DNA from: JAJDXW01 sp965243335
GTDB taxonomy: Bacteria > Pseudomonadota > Gammaproteobacteria > HK1
Assembly (NCBI GenBank): GCA_965243335.1
Contig: OZ251545.1
Location: 1,674,001 to 1,738,000 of the forward strand
Direction: 5' to 3'
DNA length: 64,000 nt
Shown here in pieces: positions 17,994 through 29,100 of the stretch (position 1 is its first letter; every line of letters begins with the position of its first letter). Below the pieces are notes generated by a model. That model was not told where the DNA came from, made no database searches, and saw only the letters and a list, made by a program, of their open reading frames with translations. The translations under genes and the position numbers were made by a program.

Positions 17994-19144
17994 ATCCCGC
18001 CGGTGATTCGTTTTCGGATGGTCTCGTTGCTCAGGGCGGCGACGAGCAGCACCGTGCCGAGGAACGTCCGGTAGTAGGAGCCGTCGATCCAGGAGATGTA
18101 GAACACCGAGTTCTGCACGAGCCCGAAGATGACCGCGCCGAAGACCACGCCGAGGATCGAGCCGAACCCCCCGGACAGGATGACCCCGCCCACCACCGAG
18201 GCGGCGATCGCCTCCAGCTCCTTCAGGTTGCCCTTCGCGGCGTCGGCCGTGTTGGTGTCGAACACCTGGGTCGCGGCGAAGATGGTGGCGCAGAACGCGG
18301 TGAACATGAACAGCGACACCTTCACCTTGTCGGTGGGGACGCCGTTCGCCCGCGCCGCCTCCTCGTTGCCGCCCGTCGCGTAGATCCAGTTGCCGAGCTG
18401 GGTGCGCGAGAGCACGAACCACGCGCCGCCCGCGATCACCAGCCACCACGCCACCTTGGCGTCGAACCCGGTGACCCACTGGTCGCCGGCCCGGTTGTAG
18501 TTGAGCCCGAGCCAGAAGAGGAGGTCGTAGAACCACTGGAAGGTCTCGCCGCCGAAGAGGGCGGCGAAGAAGTCCGTCTGCTTGTAGTCCGGGAGTCCCG
18601 AGACCTGGGTGGAGCCGTTGAAGGTGCGGAAGCACACCTCCGTCGCGCCGCGCAGGATGAAGAGGAAGGACAGGGAGACGATGAAGGACGAGAGCCGGGT
18701 CCGTACCACGATCGTCCCGATGAGCCACCCGATCGCGAGGGTGATGCACAGGGTGACCAGGAACGCCGCGAGCGGCGACGCGGGGCCGAGCCCGAACGGA
18801 AGACCCCACTTCAGCATGATCGCCATCGACATGCCGGCGAACCCGATCATCGACCCGATGGAGAGGTCGAACTCGCCGGCGATCATCAACATGCACGCGC
18901 CGGTGGCGATGATCCCGAGCTGGGCGACGATGGCGAGGTTGTTCTTGATCCCGAGCGGGTTGTAGACGACGTCCCCGGCCGCGATGGCGAGGAACACGAG
19001 GAGCACGACCATGCCCGAGAAGGCCCCGATCTCGGGGCGGTGGACGAGGCGGGACAACCATCCGGCCTCCCGCAGCCGGTCGGCTTCCGAGCGGTGTCCG
19101 GCGCCTCCGGCGGAGCCGGCGCCGTTCCCAGTCGTCGATGCCAT
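17990..19144 (-). CDS. Sugar ABC transporter permease, FrcC-like
   Basis: This is a 384-residue inner-membrane permease of the ribose/xylose/fructose (BPD_transp_2) family. A soluble N-terminal tail of about 40 residues precedes eight to ten helices. Family phrases include MLMIAGEFDLSIGSMIGFAG, GTIVVRTRLSSFIVSLSFLFILRG, YATGGNEEAARANGVPTDKVK and VVGGVILSGGFGSILGVVFGA. It sits between the binding protein (132 bp upstream) and the ATPase (4-bp overlap) in one operon. Confidence 0.93.
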   Translation of the reverse strand: MASTTGNGAGSAGGAGHRSEADRLREAGWLSRLVHRPEIGAFSGMVVLLVFLAIAAGDVVYNPLGIKNNLAIVAQLGIIATGACMLMIAGEFDLSIGSMIGFAGMSMAIMLKWGLPFGLGPASPLAAFLVTLCITLAIGWLIGTIVVRTRLSSFIVSLSFLFILRGATEVCFRTFNGSTQVSGLPDYKQTDFFAALFGGETFQWFYDLLFWLGLNYNRAGDQWVTGFDAKVAWWLVIAGGAWFVLSRTQLGNWIYATGGNEEAARANGVPTDKVKVSLFMFTAFCATIFAATQVFDTNTADAAKGNLKELEAIAASVVGGVILSGGFGSILGVVFGAVIFGLVQNSVFYISWIDGSYYRTFLGTVLLVAALSNETIRKRITGGI

Positions 19145-19276
19145 TCGGACGGGTCCTCCTGCGGCGGATGGACAGCGCGGCCGGCCGGCTCGCCCCGCGG
19201 CGGTCGCGGAGAACGAGCCGGCCGGCTCCTCGGGTCAGGGCCGCGTCAGGCCCGTGTCAGGCCGGCGGCCCGACGG

Positions 19277-20185
19277 TCAGCGGTTCACCCCGGCCTGGGC
19301 CGCGACCCCGGCCGCGTTGGACGCATCCACGAAGCCCGGCCCCGACGGGATGTTCGCGCCCGGGAGCAGCCCCGCGTTCTGGTTGTAGAGGTGCAGGACG
19401 ATGATCGGCATGTACCCCTGGAGCCGCTGCTGCTGGTCGATGGTGTACGCGACCTCTCCCGCCTGGATGAGGTTGATCACCTCGGGGGACAGGTCGAAGC
19501 ACGCCAGGTGGACCTTCGCCCCGACCTCCTTCACCGCCGCGGCGGCCGCGACGCACACGTGCGGGCCGACCGCGAGGAGCGCATCGACCGCGGGGTCGGA
19601 CTGGAGGGCGGCGGCGGTCCGGGTCTTGATCTGCGAGACGTCGTTCGACACGTCGATCATGTTGAGGTCCATCCCCATCGCGTCGAAGTACCCGGCGCAG
19701 CGGTCGACGAGGGCGGTGTTGAAGGACTCCTGGTTGAGGCAGAGCCCCTTGGTCGCTCCCTCCGCCTTGGCCCGCTCCCCGGCCTTCTCGCCGGCGAGGC
19801 GCTCCGGCTGCCCGACGTGCATGAGCGCGCCGACCGCGGCGGACGACTCGAGCCCGGAGTTCATCGTGACGACCGGGATGCCCGAATCCGCGGCGGCCTT
19901 GATGGCGCCGCCGAGGGCGTCCGCGTCCGGCAGCGAGACGACGATGCCGTCCGGCTGGGTGGCGGTGGCCGCCTCGATGAGCCGGGCCATGTCCGCCATG
20001 TCGCCCGACGGCGCGAAGTTGTACTCGAACTCCGCCCCGATCGCCTTGGCGGCGTCCTCGCCGCCTTTCTGGACCACCGGCCAGAAGGGGTCGGTGCCCT
20101 GGGTGTGGGTGACCATGACGTACCGCTCGGCGCTCGCGGTCCCCGCTACGAGCAGGGCGGCGGCGAAGAACAACGCTCTCTTCAT
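19277..20185 (-). CDS. Sugar-binding periplasmic protein, FrcB-like
   Basis: This is a 302-residue periplasmic-binding protein of the LacI/ribose-binding fold. A clear signal peptide (MKRALFFAAALLVAGTASA) ends at residue 19. The mature part starts ERYVMVTHTQGTDPFWPVVQKG and includes DGIVVSLPDADALGGAIKAA and SGIPVVTMNSG, the hinge and sugar-contact regions of the CUT2 class. It is the first gene of the sugar operon. The upstream 200 bp hold the operon promoter region, but no convincing boxes are seen. Confidence 0.92.
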   Translation of the reverse strand: MKRALFFAAALLVAGTASAERYVMVTHTQGTDPFWPVVQKGGEDAAKAIGAEFEYNFAPSGDMADMARLIEAATATQPDGIVVSLPDADALGGAIKAAADSGIPVVTMNSGLESSAAVGALMHVGQPERLAGEKAGERAKAEGATKGLCLNQESFNTALVDRCAGYFDAMGMDLNMIDVSNDVSQIKTRTAAALQSDPAVDALLAVGPHVCVAAAAAVKEVGAKVHLACFDLSPEVINLIQAGEVAYTIDQQQRLQGYMPIIVLHLYNQNAGLLPGANIPSGPGFVDASNAAGVAAQAGVNR

Positions 20186-20402
20186 GGTGAAGCCTCCGTA
20201 TGGATTCGGTGATGGAATGGATGGATGGTTCGTGGAGCCATACCCTTACCACGGCCCCGCGTGCCCGCGCAACGGACCCGGACGGAGCCGGACGGAGCCG
20301 GGGCCGGCCCGGGGTCGGCCCTGGAGCTGACCCGGAGCGGGCCGCCGCCGAATCCGTGGCCGCCCCGCTCCGGGCTCCACGGCCTTGCGAGCCCGGGGCC
20401 TT

Positions 20403-20552
20403 CCAGCCCTCGATGGCGCTCCTGGGAACGCGGGCGTCCCGCCCGCACAGGGGTGTGAAGCGCCCGTGAACAAAATGCGGGCGGGACGCCCGCGTTCCCA
20501 GGAGCGCCTGCGACGAGGCGTGCCTGGCGAAAACCCCACAGCGCGCATGCCT
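20403..20552 (-). repeat. Intergenic repeat, unit 3 (one end plus hairpin)
   Basis: Only the ACAGCGCGCATGCCT end (20538-20552) is present. Leftwards lies the long hairpin module, in which CTGGGAACGCGGGCGTCCCG (from 20428) returns as its complement near 20489-20510 around a GTGAAGCGCCCGTGAAC loop. The far end is missing. The unit fills the centre of the 480-bp gap between the sugar operon and icd. Confidence 0.75.
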
Positions 20553-20570
20553 CGGCCCGCCGATTCCCCC

Positions 20571-20599
20571 TGTACCGGGGGAGCCGCGGGCGATATATT
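20571..20599 (+). promoter_or_regulatory. Possible icd promoter
   Basis: TATATT at 20594-20599 stands out in GC-rich surroundings about 67 bp before the icd start, with a weak -35 (TGTACC, 20571-20576) 17 bp upstream. The assignment rests only on position and the -10 box. Confidence 0.3.
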
Positions 20600-20665
20600 G
20601 CGCGGCTTCGTCTCCGCGACCACCATCCCCTCCTTCCCAGACCACGACCCGCCGAAGGGAGCGCC

Positions 20666-21910
<1,245 letters not shown>

Positions 21911-21927
21911 CGGCCCCCGCCCCGCTC

Positions 21928-22207
21928 CTCTCGATACAGGGAGCGGAGAGCGGGGGTCGAGATATTTTCTACCCCAAGGCGGCGCTTGCGCGGGATCCTG
22001 GGAGCGCTTGTATCTCGCCCCTGTCCTCGTCATTCCCGCGAAAGCGGGAATCCATGCGGCTCGGGAACGCTTGTGTCTCGCCCGCACAGGGGTGTGAAGC
22101 GCCCGTGGACCAAAATGCGGGCGGGACGCCCGCGTTCCCAGGACGCGCCGTTCCCAAGGGCTCTGCGAGAGGCAGGCTTGGCGAAAATCCCTACCGCGCA
22201 CCTGCCT
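21928..22207 (-). repeat. Intergenic repeat, unit 4 (composite)
   Basis: Read on the minus strand, the unit starts with AGGCAGGTGCGCGGT (22207-22193). It continues through a hairpin module at about 22070-22142 and a palindrome ATTCCCGCGAAAGCGGGAAT (22032-22051), and ends in the AAAATATCTCGACCCC block near 21957-21972. The closing inverted repeat is lacking. A partial duplicate of its start, GTGCACCTGCCTCGCG, follows at 22211. It fills the gap between icd and the MlaA-like gene. Confidence 0.75.
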
Positions 22208-22306
22208 CGCGTGCACCTGCCTCGCGTTGCGGGCGGGGCCGTGCGGAGGATACGATCCCGGCATCGACCGTCGATCGCCGACGCCCCGTCGAAACAGGTG
22301 AGCTCG

Positions 22307-23149
22307 ATGCCGACGCGCACGACTTCGACACCCCGGTACGCGGCTCGCCGGCTCGCGCCCGGCCTCCTCGCGATGGTCCTCGCGGCGGCGGGGTTTGGAG
22401 CGCACGCGACGGAGGGAGAGCCCGGGGACCCGCTGGAGCCGGTCAACCGGATGTCGCATCGGACCGGTCTCTTCCTGGACAAGACCGTGCTCGGCCCGGT
22501 CTCGCGGGCCTACGTGCGCGCGACCCCGAAGGCCGTCCGAACCGGGATCTCGAACTTCCTCGACAACCTCACCTATCCCGGCGTGATCCTCAACGACTTC
22601 CTGCAGGGCAAGTTCGAGCAGGGGGTGCAGGACTCGATGCGGTTCGTGTTCAACACCACGTTCGGCCTCGGCGGGTTCATCGATTTCGCCTCCGGGATCG
22701 GGCTCGAACGCCATGACGAGGACCTCGGCCAGACCCTCGCTGTCTGGGGCGTGAAGGAAATCGCCTACCTGGAGCTGCCCGCTCTCGGGCCGAGCTCGGT
22801 GCGCGACGTCGGCGGCGAGGTGGTGGCCTGGCAGACGAGCCTCATCGCGCTTGCGGACGTCTCCGGGCTCACCCTTCCGGTCGCGATCCTCGGCGCGGTC
22901 AACGCCCGGGCGAACGCGGACGCCGCGATCACCTTCCGGAACCGCACCGCGCTCGACACCTACGTATTCACCCGGGAAGCCTACCGGGCCCGTAGAAACT
23001 ACCTGATCATGGACGGCGAAGTGGCGGAAGATGAAGACGAAGATCTCTATTCCGCCCGCGATCGAAGCAGGGAGCGCCTGCTGTCCCTCGTGGACGGAGC
23101 CGGCTCGGCCGGGCTCGACCGGAGCCGGTACGCTCCCTTCCCCCGCTGA
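22307..23149 (+). CDS. mlaA: MlaA (VacJ)-family protein without lipobox
   Basis: This 280-residue protein of the outer-membrane MlaA/VacJ family helps remove misplaced phospholipids from the outer leaflet. Family segments are DPLEPVNRMSHRTGLFLDK at about residues 41-59, NFLDNLTYPGVILNDFLQGK, MRFVFNTTFGLGGFIDFASG and the LPALGPSSVRD loop. The N-terminus has a good export signal ending GAHATEG but no cysteine, so unlike E. coli MlaA it cannot be lipidated if this start is right. The C-terminal tail is acidic (EDEDED). No mla transporter genes are nearby. Confidence 0.88.
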   Translation: MPTRTTSTPRYAARRLAPGLLAMVLAAAGFGAHATEGEPGDPLEPVNRMSHRTGLFLDKTVLGPVSRAYVRATPKAVRTGISNFLDNLTYPGVILNDFLQGKFEQGVQDSMRFVFNTTFGLGGFIDFASGIGLERHDEDLGQTLAVWGVKEIAYLELPALGPSSVRDVGGEVVAWQTSLIALADVSGLTLPVAILGAVNARANADAAITFRNRTALDTYVFTREAYRARRNYLIMDGEVAEDEDEDLYSARDRSRERLLSLVDGAGSAGLDRSRYAPFPR

Positions 23150-23173
23150 CCGCGGGGGCGGGCGGCACGTGAC

Positions 23174-24106
23174 GTGAGCATCGATCCCGCCTCGCTCGAT
23201 CGCCTGATCGGGCGCCTGGAGGCGCTCGCCGGACGCGCCGAGGCGCTGCTGCCGCCCCCGCCCCCTTCCACGGACCTCGGGTCCGCGGCGGCGTTCCGCT
23301 GGCGGGCCACCCTCGCCGGGGGCCGTTTCCAGCCGGTGCGCGCGCCGCACCGCATCTCCCTCGCCGATCTCCACGGGATCGACCGGCAGAAGAAGGCCCT
23401 CGATCGCAACACCCGCCAGTTCGTCCGCGGGCATCCCGCGAACAACGCCCTCCTCTCCGGCTCCCGGGGGACCGGCAAGTCGTCGCTCGTCAAGGCGTTG
23501 CTGAACGAGTACGAGGGGGAGGGGCTGCGCCTGGTCGAGGTCGACAAGCAGGACCTCATCTCCCTCCCGGACCTCGTGGACCCGCTGGAATCCCGGCCCG
23601 AGCGGTTCATCCTGTTCTGCGACGACCTCTCATTCGAGGCCGACGAGCCGGGGTACAAGGCGCTGAAGGCGGTCCTGGACGGGTCCGCCAGCGCCGCGCC
23701 GGACAACGTGCTCCTCTACGCGACCTCGAACCGCCGCCACCTCATGCCGGAATACATGCGCGACAACCTCGACGCGCGCTACGTCGGGGCGGAGGTCCAC
23801 CCGTCCGAGGCGGTCGAGGAGAAGATCTCGCTGAGCGAGCGCTTCGGGCTCCGGCTCTCGTTCCACCCCTTCCACCAGGAGGACTATCTCGCGATCGTCC
23901 GCCATTGGGTGACCGCGCTCGACGGCGCAGGAGAGGAGGGGGACGGAGCGGGGCCGGGACCGGGGGCGGCAGCCGAAGCCGAGTGGGGGCGGGTGCGGGC
24001 GCAGGCGCTGCAATGGGCGCTCGACCGGGGCTCGCGCAGCGGGCGCAGCGCCTGCCAGTTCGCCCGCGACTGGGTAGGCCGCAAGGGGCTCGGCGAGCCC
24101 GGCTGA
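23174..24106 (+). CDS. DUF815-family AAA ATPase
   Basis: This is a 310-residue soluble P-loop protein. A variable N-terminal part with a run of prolines (residues 26-32) is followed by LHGIDRQKKALDRNTRQFV, Walker A (LLSGSRGTGKSSLVKAL) at about residues 94-110, Walker B in FILFCDDLSF, and the sensor region YATSNRRHLMPEYM. This pattern defines the DUF815 AAA family, whose cellular role is not established. A low-complexity Gly/Ala/Glu patch (about 254-272) lies near the C-terminus. It starts with GTG and its TGA overlaps the next ATG, so it is co-translated with the phosphorylase. Confidence 0.88.
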   Translation: MSIDPASLDRLIGRLEALAGRAEALLPPPPPSTDLGSAAAFRWRATLAGGRFQPVRAPHRISLADLHGIDRQKKALDRNTRQFVRGHPANNALLSGSRGTGKSSLVKALLNEYEGEGLRLVEVDKQDLISLPDLVDPLESRPERFILFCDDLSFEADEPGYKALKAVLDGSASAAPDNVLLYATSNRRHLMPEYMRDNLDARYVGAEVHPSEAVEEKISLSERFGLRLSFHPFHQEDYLAIVRHWVTALDGAGEEGDGAGPGPGAAAEAEWGRVRAQALQWALDRGSRSGRSACQFARDWVGRKGLGEPG

Positions 24107-24846
24107 TGCCTGCCGACGCGGTCATCGGGGGCAGCGGCCTCGAGTCCTGGCCGGGGCTCGCGGTCACCGGGGAGCGGCGGGCGGCGACCGTGTTCGGAGA
24201 ACCGTCCGCGCCGCTCGTGTTCGCCGAGATCGGGGGGCGGGAGGTGGTGTTCCTCTCCCGCCACGGCCCGGACCACGGCATCGCTCCGCATCGCATCAAC
24301 TACCGGGCCAACGTCCGGGCGCTCCGCGACGCCGGGGTCGAACGAGTCTACGCGGCGGCGGCGGTGGGCGGGATCGCGCCCGCGCTCGAACCGGGCTCGG
24401 TGGTCGTCCCCGACCAGATCATCGACTACACGGCCTCGCGCGCCGCCACCTTCTTCGAGGAGGGCCGGGTCGTGCACGTCGACATGACCCATCCGTATAC
24501 GCCGGCGCTGCGGGAGCGCCTGCTCCGGGGGGCCGCCGCCGCGGGGGTCGCGGCGCACGACGGCGGGACCTACGGGGTGACGGAGGGGCCGCGCTTCGAG
24601 ACCGCGGCGGAGATCGACCGGATGGAGCGCGACGGCTGCGCGGTGGTGGGGATGACCGCGATGCCGGAGGCGGCCCTCGCGCGCGAGCTCGGGATGGAGT
24701 ACGCGACTTGCGCGGTCGTCTCCAACGCGGCGGCCGGGCGGGGGCCGGCGGAGATCACGATGGAGGAGGTCTACGGGAACCTCGAGCGGGGGATGCGGAA
24801 GGTCCGGCGGATCTTCGCCGCCGCCCTCGCGCTGGACCCGGACTGA
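24106..24846 (+). CDS. mtnP: S-methyl-5'-thioinosine phosphorylase (MTAP family)
   Basis: This is a 246-residue nucleoside phosphorylase that cleaves 5'-methylthio-nucleosides to free base and methylthioribose-1-phosphate in methionine salvage. Phosphate-site elements IGGSGLE near the N-terminus and LSRHGPDHGIAPHRINYRAN are typical, as are GVTEGPRFETAAEI and GMTAMPEAALARELGM. Short gammaproteobacterial members of this size act on methylthioinosine rather than methylthioadenosine; the choice here is by analogy with those relatives. Its start shares bases with the stop of the preceding ATPase gene (TGATG). Confidence 0.85.
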   Translation: MPADAVIGGSGLESWPGLAVTGERRAATVFGEPSAPLVFAEIGGREVVFLSRHGPDHGIAPHRINYRANVRALRDAGVERVYAAAAVGGIAPALEPGSVVVPDQIIDYTASRAATFFEEGRVVHVDMTHPYTPALRERLLRGAAAAGVAAHDGGTYGVTEGPRFETAAEIDRMERDGCAVVGMTAMPEAALARELGMEYATCAVVSNAAAGRGPAEITMEEVYGNLERGMRKVRRIFAAALALDPD

Positions 24847-24928
24847 CCCGCCTCCCTCCCGGGAGCCCAGCGGGAAGGCGGGCGCGCGGGCGCAAGTCGA
24901 TACCGCCGGGTAAAGCCGCTCCCGGCCG

Positions 24929-25317
24929 AGGCATGTGCGCGGTGGGGATTTTCGTCAGGCACGCCTCTCGCAGGCGGGTCCGCGGGTCCGTGGGCGTCCT
25001 GGGAACGCGGGCGTCTCGCCCCCATCCTCGTCATTCCCGCGAAAGCGGGAATCCATGCGGCTCTGGGAACGCGGGTGGAAGGTAAGCCCGGCCCGCACGC
25101 GCCCGGCACGGCCTCCTGGGAACGCTTGTGTCTCGCCCGCATTTTTCCCGGGCGCTTCGCCTCCGGACCTTCGGTTCGCTGCGGGCGAGACACAAGCGTT
25201 CCCAGGAAGCCCCGTTCCCGGAGACGTACCCGCGCAAGCGCCGCCGTGGGGTAATAAATATCTCGAACTCCGATTTCCCTCATTTATATCAATAGATTAC
25301 GAACATCGCACAAGCCC
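24929..25317 (+). repeat. Intergenic MITE-like repeat, unit 5 (longest, with flanking duplication)
   Basis: This is a 389-bp unit with ends AGGCATGTGCGCGGT (24929-24943) and ACATCGCACAAGCCC (25303-25317). Inside are the dRS3-like palindrome ATTCCCGCGAAAGCGGGAAT (25033-25052) and a large hairpin between CTGGGAACGCTTGTGTCTCG (about 25110) and its complement (about 25182-25204). An AT-richer tail follows. CCCGGCCG is found on both sides, at 24921-24928 and 25315-25322, as expected for an 8-bp target duplication. It fills the gap between the phosphorylase gene and csiV. Confidence 0.85.
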
Positions 25318-25324
25318 CGGCCGG

Positions 25325-26191
25325 TCAGCGGAGGCGCTTGACCATGAGCAGCGCCCCGAAGAGGGGATGATCGAGAAAGTGCAGCCGGCCGGCCCGGAGG
25401 CGCAGGCTGCGGGTCAGCCGCGTCACGCGGAGGCGGGCGTTGCCCGCGGGCGGCGGCTCCGCCGCGGCGCCGGCCTCCTCCCGCCCGACGGGGCTTCCGG
25501 GAGGGCGAGGTTCCGCCGCGCTTGCGCCCGCGCCTGTGTCCGGGTTCGTGCCCGGGGCGGCGTCCGTCTCCAGGGCTTCGCGATGCTCGTCTCCCGGCTC
25601 CGCGCTCGGGCCTGCGGCCTCCTGTCGTCGGTTCCAAGCCTCGACGTCCCCGAAGGCCAGGTCGATATCCACGTGGAGGAATTGCCGGCGCCATAGCCGG
25701 ATCGTCCCGTCCACCGACTCGCCAGGTGCGGCGGCCGTGAATCGACCGTCCCCGACGCCCCCGCGAAGCGTGCCGAGGTGCACCGCCGGGGCGTTGCCGC
25801 GGGAAGAGCCCGGCTGCCGCCACCCGACGTGCAGGAGCACCCGGTAGGCGTCGTTCCGGTCGAGCCGGGCCGCCGCCGCGCCCAGCTCGAGCTGCGAGGC
25901 GGGGAGGGCGCGGAACGCGTGCCGGCGGCCCGAGCCGCCCGTATCGTCGCCGGCGCCGAGGGCCGCGAGCAGCTCGACCGTGTTCTCCGGCAGGGGCGGC
26001 GGACCCTCCTCGCGCCAGTCGTCCCGGCCCCAGGGCGATTCCCCTCCCTCCGCGAAGACCACCACCTCCATCTGGTACCAGGGGGTTGCGGCCCTCGCGG
26101 GAGCGCTCGCGGCGAGCGCGGCCAGGGCGGCGAGCCCGGCCGCGAGGGCGAGGGCCGCGCCGGAGCGGCGGAGGCGCAGGGAGGGCGTCAT
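25325..26191 (-). CDS. csiV: CsiV-family protein
   Basis: This 288-residue exported protein has a long Ala-rich signal sequence (residues 8-34) ending ARAATP. The mature part begins with WYQMEVVVFAEGG, the signature of the CsiV family (peptidoglycan-binding periplasmic proteins first described in relation to cell division). RLRVTRLTRSLRLRAGRLHFLDHPLFGALLM at the end is also typical. The centre (about residues 195-245) is a Pro/Ala/Gly/Glu-rich linker. It starts within the last codons of mfd (4-bp ATGA overlap), the gene arrangement in which the family is usually found. Confidence 0.85.
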   Translation of the reverse strand: MTPSLRLRRSGAALALAAGLAALAALAASAPARAATPWYQMEVVVFAEGGESPWGRDDWREEGPPPLPENTVELLAALGAGDDTGGSGRRHAFRALPASQLELGAAAARLDRNDAYRVLLHVGWRQPGSSRGNAPAVHLGTLRGGVGDGRFTAAAPGESVDGTIRLWRRQFLHVDIDLAFGDVEAWNRRQEAAGPSAEPGDEHREALETDAAPGTNPDTGAGASAAEPRPPGSPVGREEAGAAAEPPPAGNARLRVTRLTRSLRLRAGRLHFLDHPLFGALLMVKRLR

Positions 26192-29100
26192 GCCGCCTCC
26201 CGCCGCGCGCCGAGGGCCGCCACGATGTGATCGATCGCGCCCAAGCGCGCCTCGAGGTCGGGCAGCTCCCACCGGACGCGGATCCGGGTCTCTCCGTCGA
26301 GCCCGAAGCGGCGCGGGTGCGACTGAAGCAGGGCCACGATCCGGGCGGGGTCCACGGACGGGGCCTCGCCGAACGTCACCCTCCCGCCGCCCGTGCCGAG
26401 ATCGATCTTGCGGATGCCGAGGGGCGCGGCCCGGAGCTTCCGGGCGGTGATGCGGAGCAGGGTCTTCGCCTGGGCGGGAAGCGGGCCGAAGCGGTCGATC
26501 ATCTCGACCTCGAGCTCGCGCAGCCCCTCCTCGCTCCGCTCCCCGGCGATCCGCTTGTACAGGATGAGCCTCGCGTGGACGTCGGGAAGGTAGTCGTCCG
26601 GGATGAGCGCGGGCGCGTGCAGGTCGACCTCGGTCCCGTGGTCCAGGGGGCGATCGAGGGCGGGGTCCCGCCCGGCGCGAAGGTCGGCCACCGCCCGCTC
26701 CAGCATCTCGGTGTACAGGGAGTATCCGATGGCCTCGATCTGGCCGCTCTGGTCTTCGCCGAGGAGCTCGCCCGCCCCGCGGATCTCGAGGTCGTGCATG
26801 GCGAGGCTGAACCCGATCCCGAGGTCGTCCAGCGACTCGATCGCGTCCAGGCGCTTCACCGCGTCCGGGGTCATCGACCGGCGGTCCGGCGCGAAGAGGT
26901 AGGCGTAGGCCCGCTGGTGCGAGCGCCCGACCCGGCCCCGGAGCTGATGGAGCTGGGCGAGGCCGAACCGGTCGGCCCGGTTGATGATGATGGTGTTCGC
27001 GGTCGGCACGTCGATCCCGGTCTCGATGATCGTGGTGCACACGAGGACGTTGAAGCGGCGGTGGTAGAAGTCGAGCATCGCCTGCTCGAGGTCGCGCTCG
27101 CGCATCTGCCCGTGGGCCACCCGGACCTCCGCCTCCGGGACGATGGCTTCCACCTTGTCCGCGATCTCCTCGATGTCCTCCACCCGATTGTGCACGAAAT
27201 AGACCTGGCCGCCGCGCCGGATCTCGCGCAGGACCGATTCGCGGATGACCTCGGGCCGCCATTGCCCGACGAAGGTCCGGATCGAGAGCCGCCGCTCGGG
27301 CGGGGTCGCGATGAGCGAGAGGTCGCGGAGCGACGAGAGCGCCATGTTCAGGGTGCGCGGGATCGGGGTCGCGGTCAGGGTCAGCACGTCCACCTCGGCG
27401 CGAAGGGCCTTGAGGCGCTCCTTCTGCCGCACGCCGAAGCGGTGCTCCTCGTCGACGATCACGAGGCCCAGCCGCTTGAAGCCCACGTCGTCCTGCAGCA
27501 GGCGGTGGGTCCCGATGACGACGTCCGTCCGCCCCTCGCGGAGATCGCGGGTGGTCTCCTCGCGGTGGCGGCGGGACCGGAACCGCGACAGCTGCTCGAT
27601 CCGCAGCGGCCACTCCGCGAAGCGGTCGGTGAACGTCTGGTAGTGCTGCTGCGCGAGCAGGGTCGTCGGCACCAGCACGGCCACCTGCCACCCCTCCATG
27701 GCCGCCGCGAACGCCGCCCGCATCGCGACCTCGGTCTTGCCGAAGCCCACGTCCCCGCACACCAGGCGGTCCATGGGGCGGCCGCTCCGCAGGTCGGCGA
27801 GGGTCGCCTCGATCGCGGTCGCCTGGTCGGGGGTCTCCTCGAAGGGGAAGCCGGCCGCGAAGGCGGCGTACTGGCCGTCGTCGAACGCGATCTCGTTCCC
27901 GGTCCGGGCCGCGCGCCGGGCCTGGATCTCGAGGAGCTCCGCCGCCACGTCGCGCACCCGTTCGGCCGCCGCCTTGCGCGCCTTCTGCCACTGCTGGCTG
28001 CCGAGCTTGTGCAGGGGAGGGCGCTCGGCCCCGGCGTAGCGCGAGACGAGGTGGAGGGAGAGGACCGGCACGTAGAGCTGGTCGCCGTCGGCGTACTCGA
28101 GGTTCAGGAACTCGCCGGTGATCCCGGCCGCGGTGAGGGTGACGAGCCCCCGGTAGCGGCCCACCCCGTGCCGCTCGTGGACCACCGGGTCCCCGGGCGC
28201 GAGCTCGGTCAGGTCGCGGATCACGCTCTCCGCGTCGCGGGCGCGCGCCCGCCGGCGCCGGGCCGCGGCCCGGCGGCCGAAGAGGAGGGCTTCGGGGAGG
28301 AGGGCGACGGACGGGTCGTCGAAGACCGCCCCGCGCTCCACCTCGGAGAGGGCGATCCCGAAGCGCGTCTCCTCCGGGCCATTCAGGAATTCGAGCCAGC
28401 CGGCGACCCGGTCGGGACGCAGGCGGTGGCGCCCCAGGGTCTCCATGAGCGTCTCCATCCGCCCCGGAGATTCGACGAGGAGAAGGACGCGCCCCGGGAA
28501 CCGCCCGAGGAACTGCTTCAGGAGGGCGAAGGGGTCGGAGGCGCGCGGGTCCGCGGGGAGGGCCGGAGCGTTCGCGGTCCCGAATTCGGCCCGGCCGCGC
28601 GCGGCGGCCCGGGCGGCGACCGCGGGCGGCGGGGCGCGCCGTTCGCCGGGAGGGTCCGGGAGGGGCGCCGGAGGGGGGGATGGGGGCGCGGCGTCCGGGA
28701 GCGGGTCCGCGTCCGCAGGTCCCGCGCCCGCGCCCCCCTCTCCCGCGTCCGCGCGGGCCTCGTCCGGCTCGTCCCGGACCATGATCCGGGGGTACGCGGC
28801 GAGGGCGCCTCCCAGCTCGTCCGGGGGCAGGAAGAGCTCGCGCGGGGTCAGCACCGGGCGCTCCGCGTCGTGCCGCCGCTGCTCGTAGCGCTCGCCGGTG
28901 TCGTTCCAGAACGCGTCCGCCTGTTCACGCGCCCCGGGCAGCTCGATGAGGAGGGTGGAGCCGGGCAGGTAGTCGAACACCGTGCCGGTCCGGTCGAAGA
29001 AGAGCGGCAGCCAGTACTCGATGCCGGCCGGGGCGAACCCCTCGCTCACGTCCCGGTAGACCGGGCAGGCGTTGGGGTTCCCCTCGAAGCGGACCCGCCA

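Noticed and set aside
24847..25324. An intrinsic terminator formed by repeat hairpins
   Set aside because: The hairpins are strong but lack a following U-run. They may reduce read-through, yet a terminator call is not supported by sequence alone.
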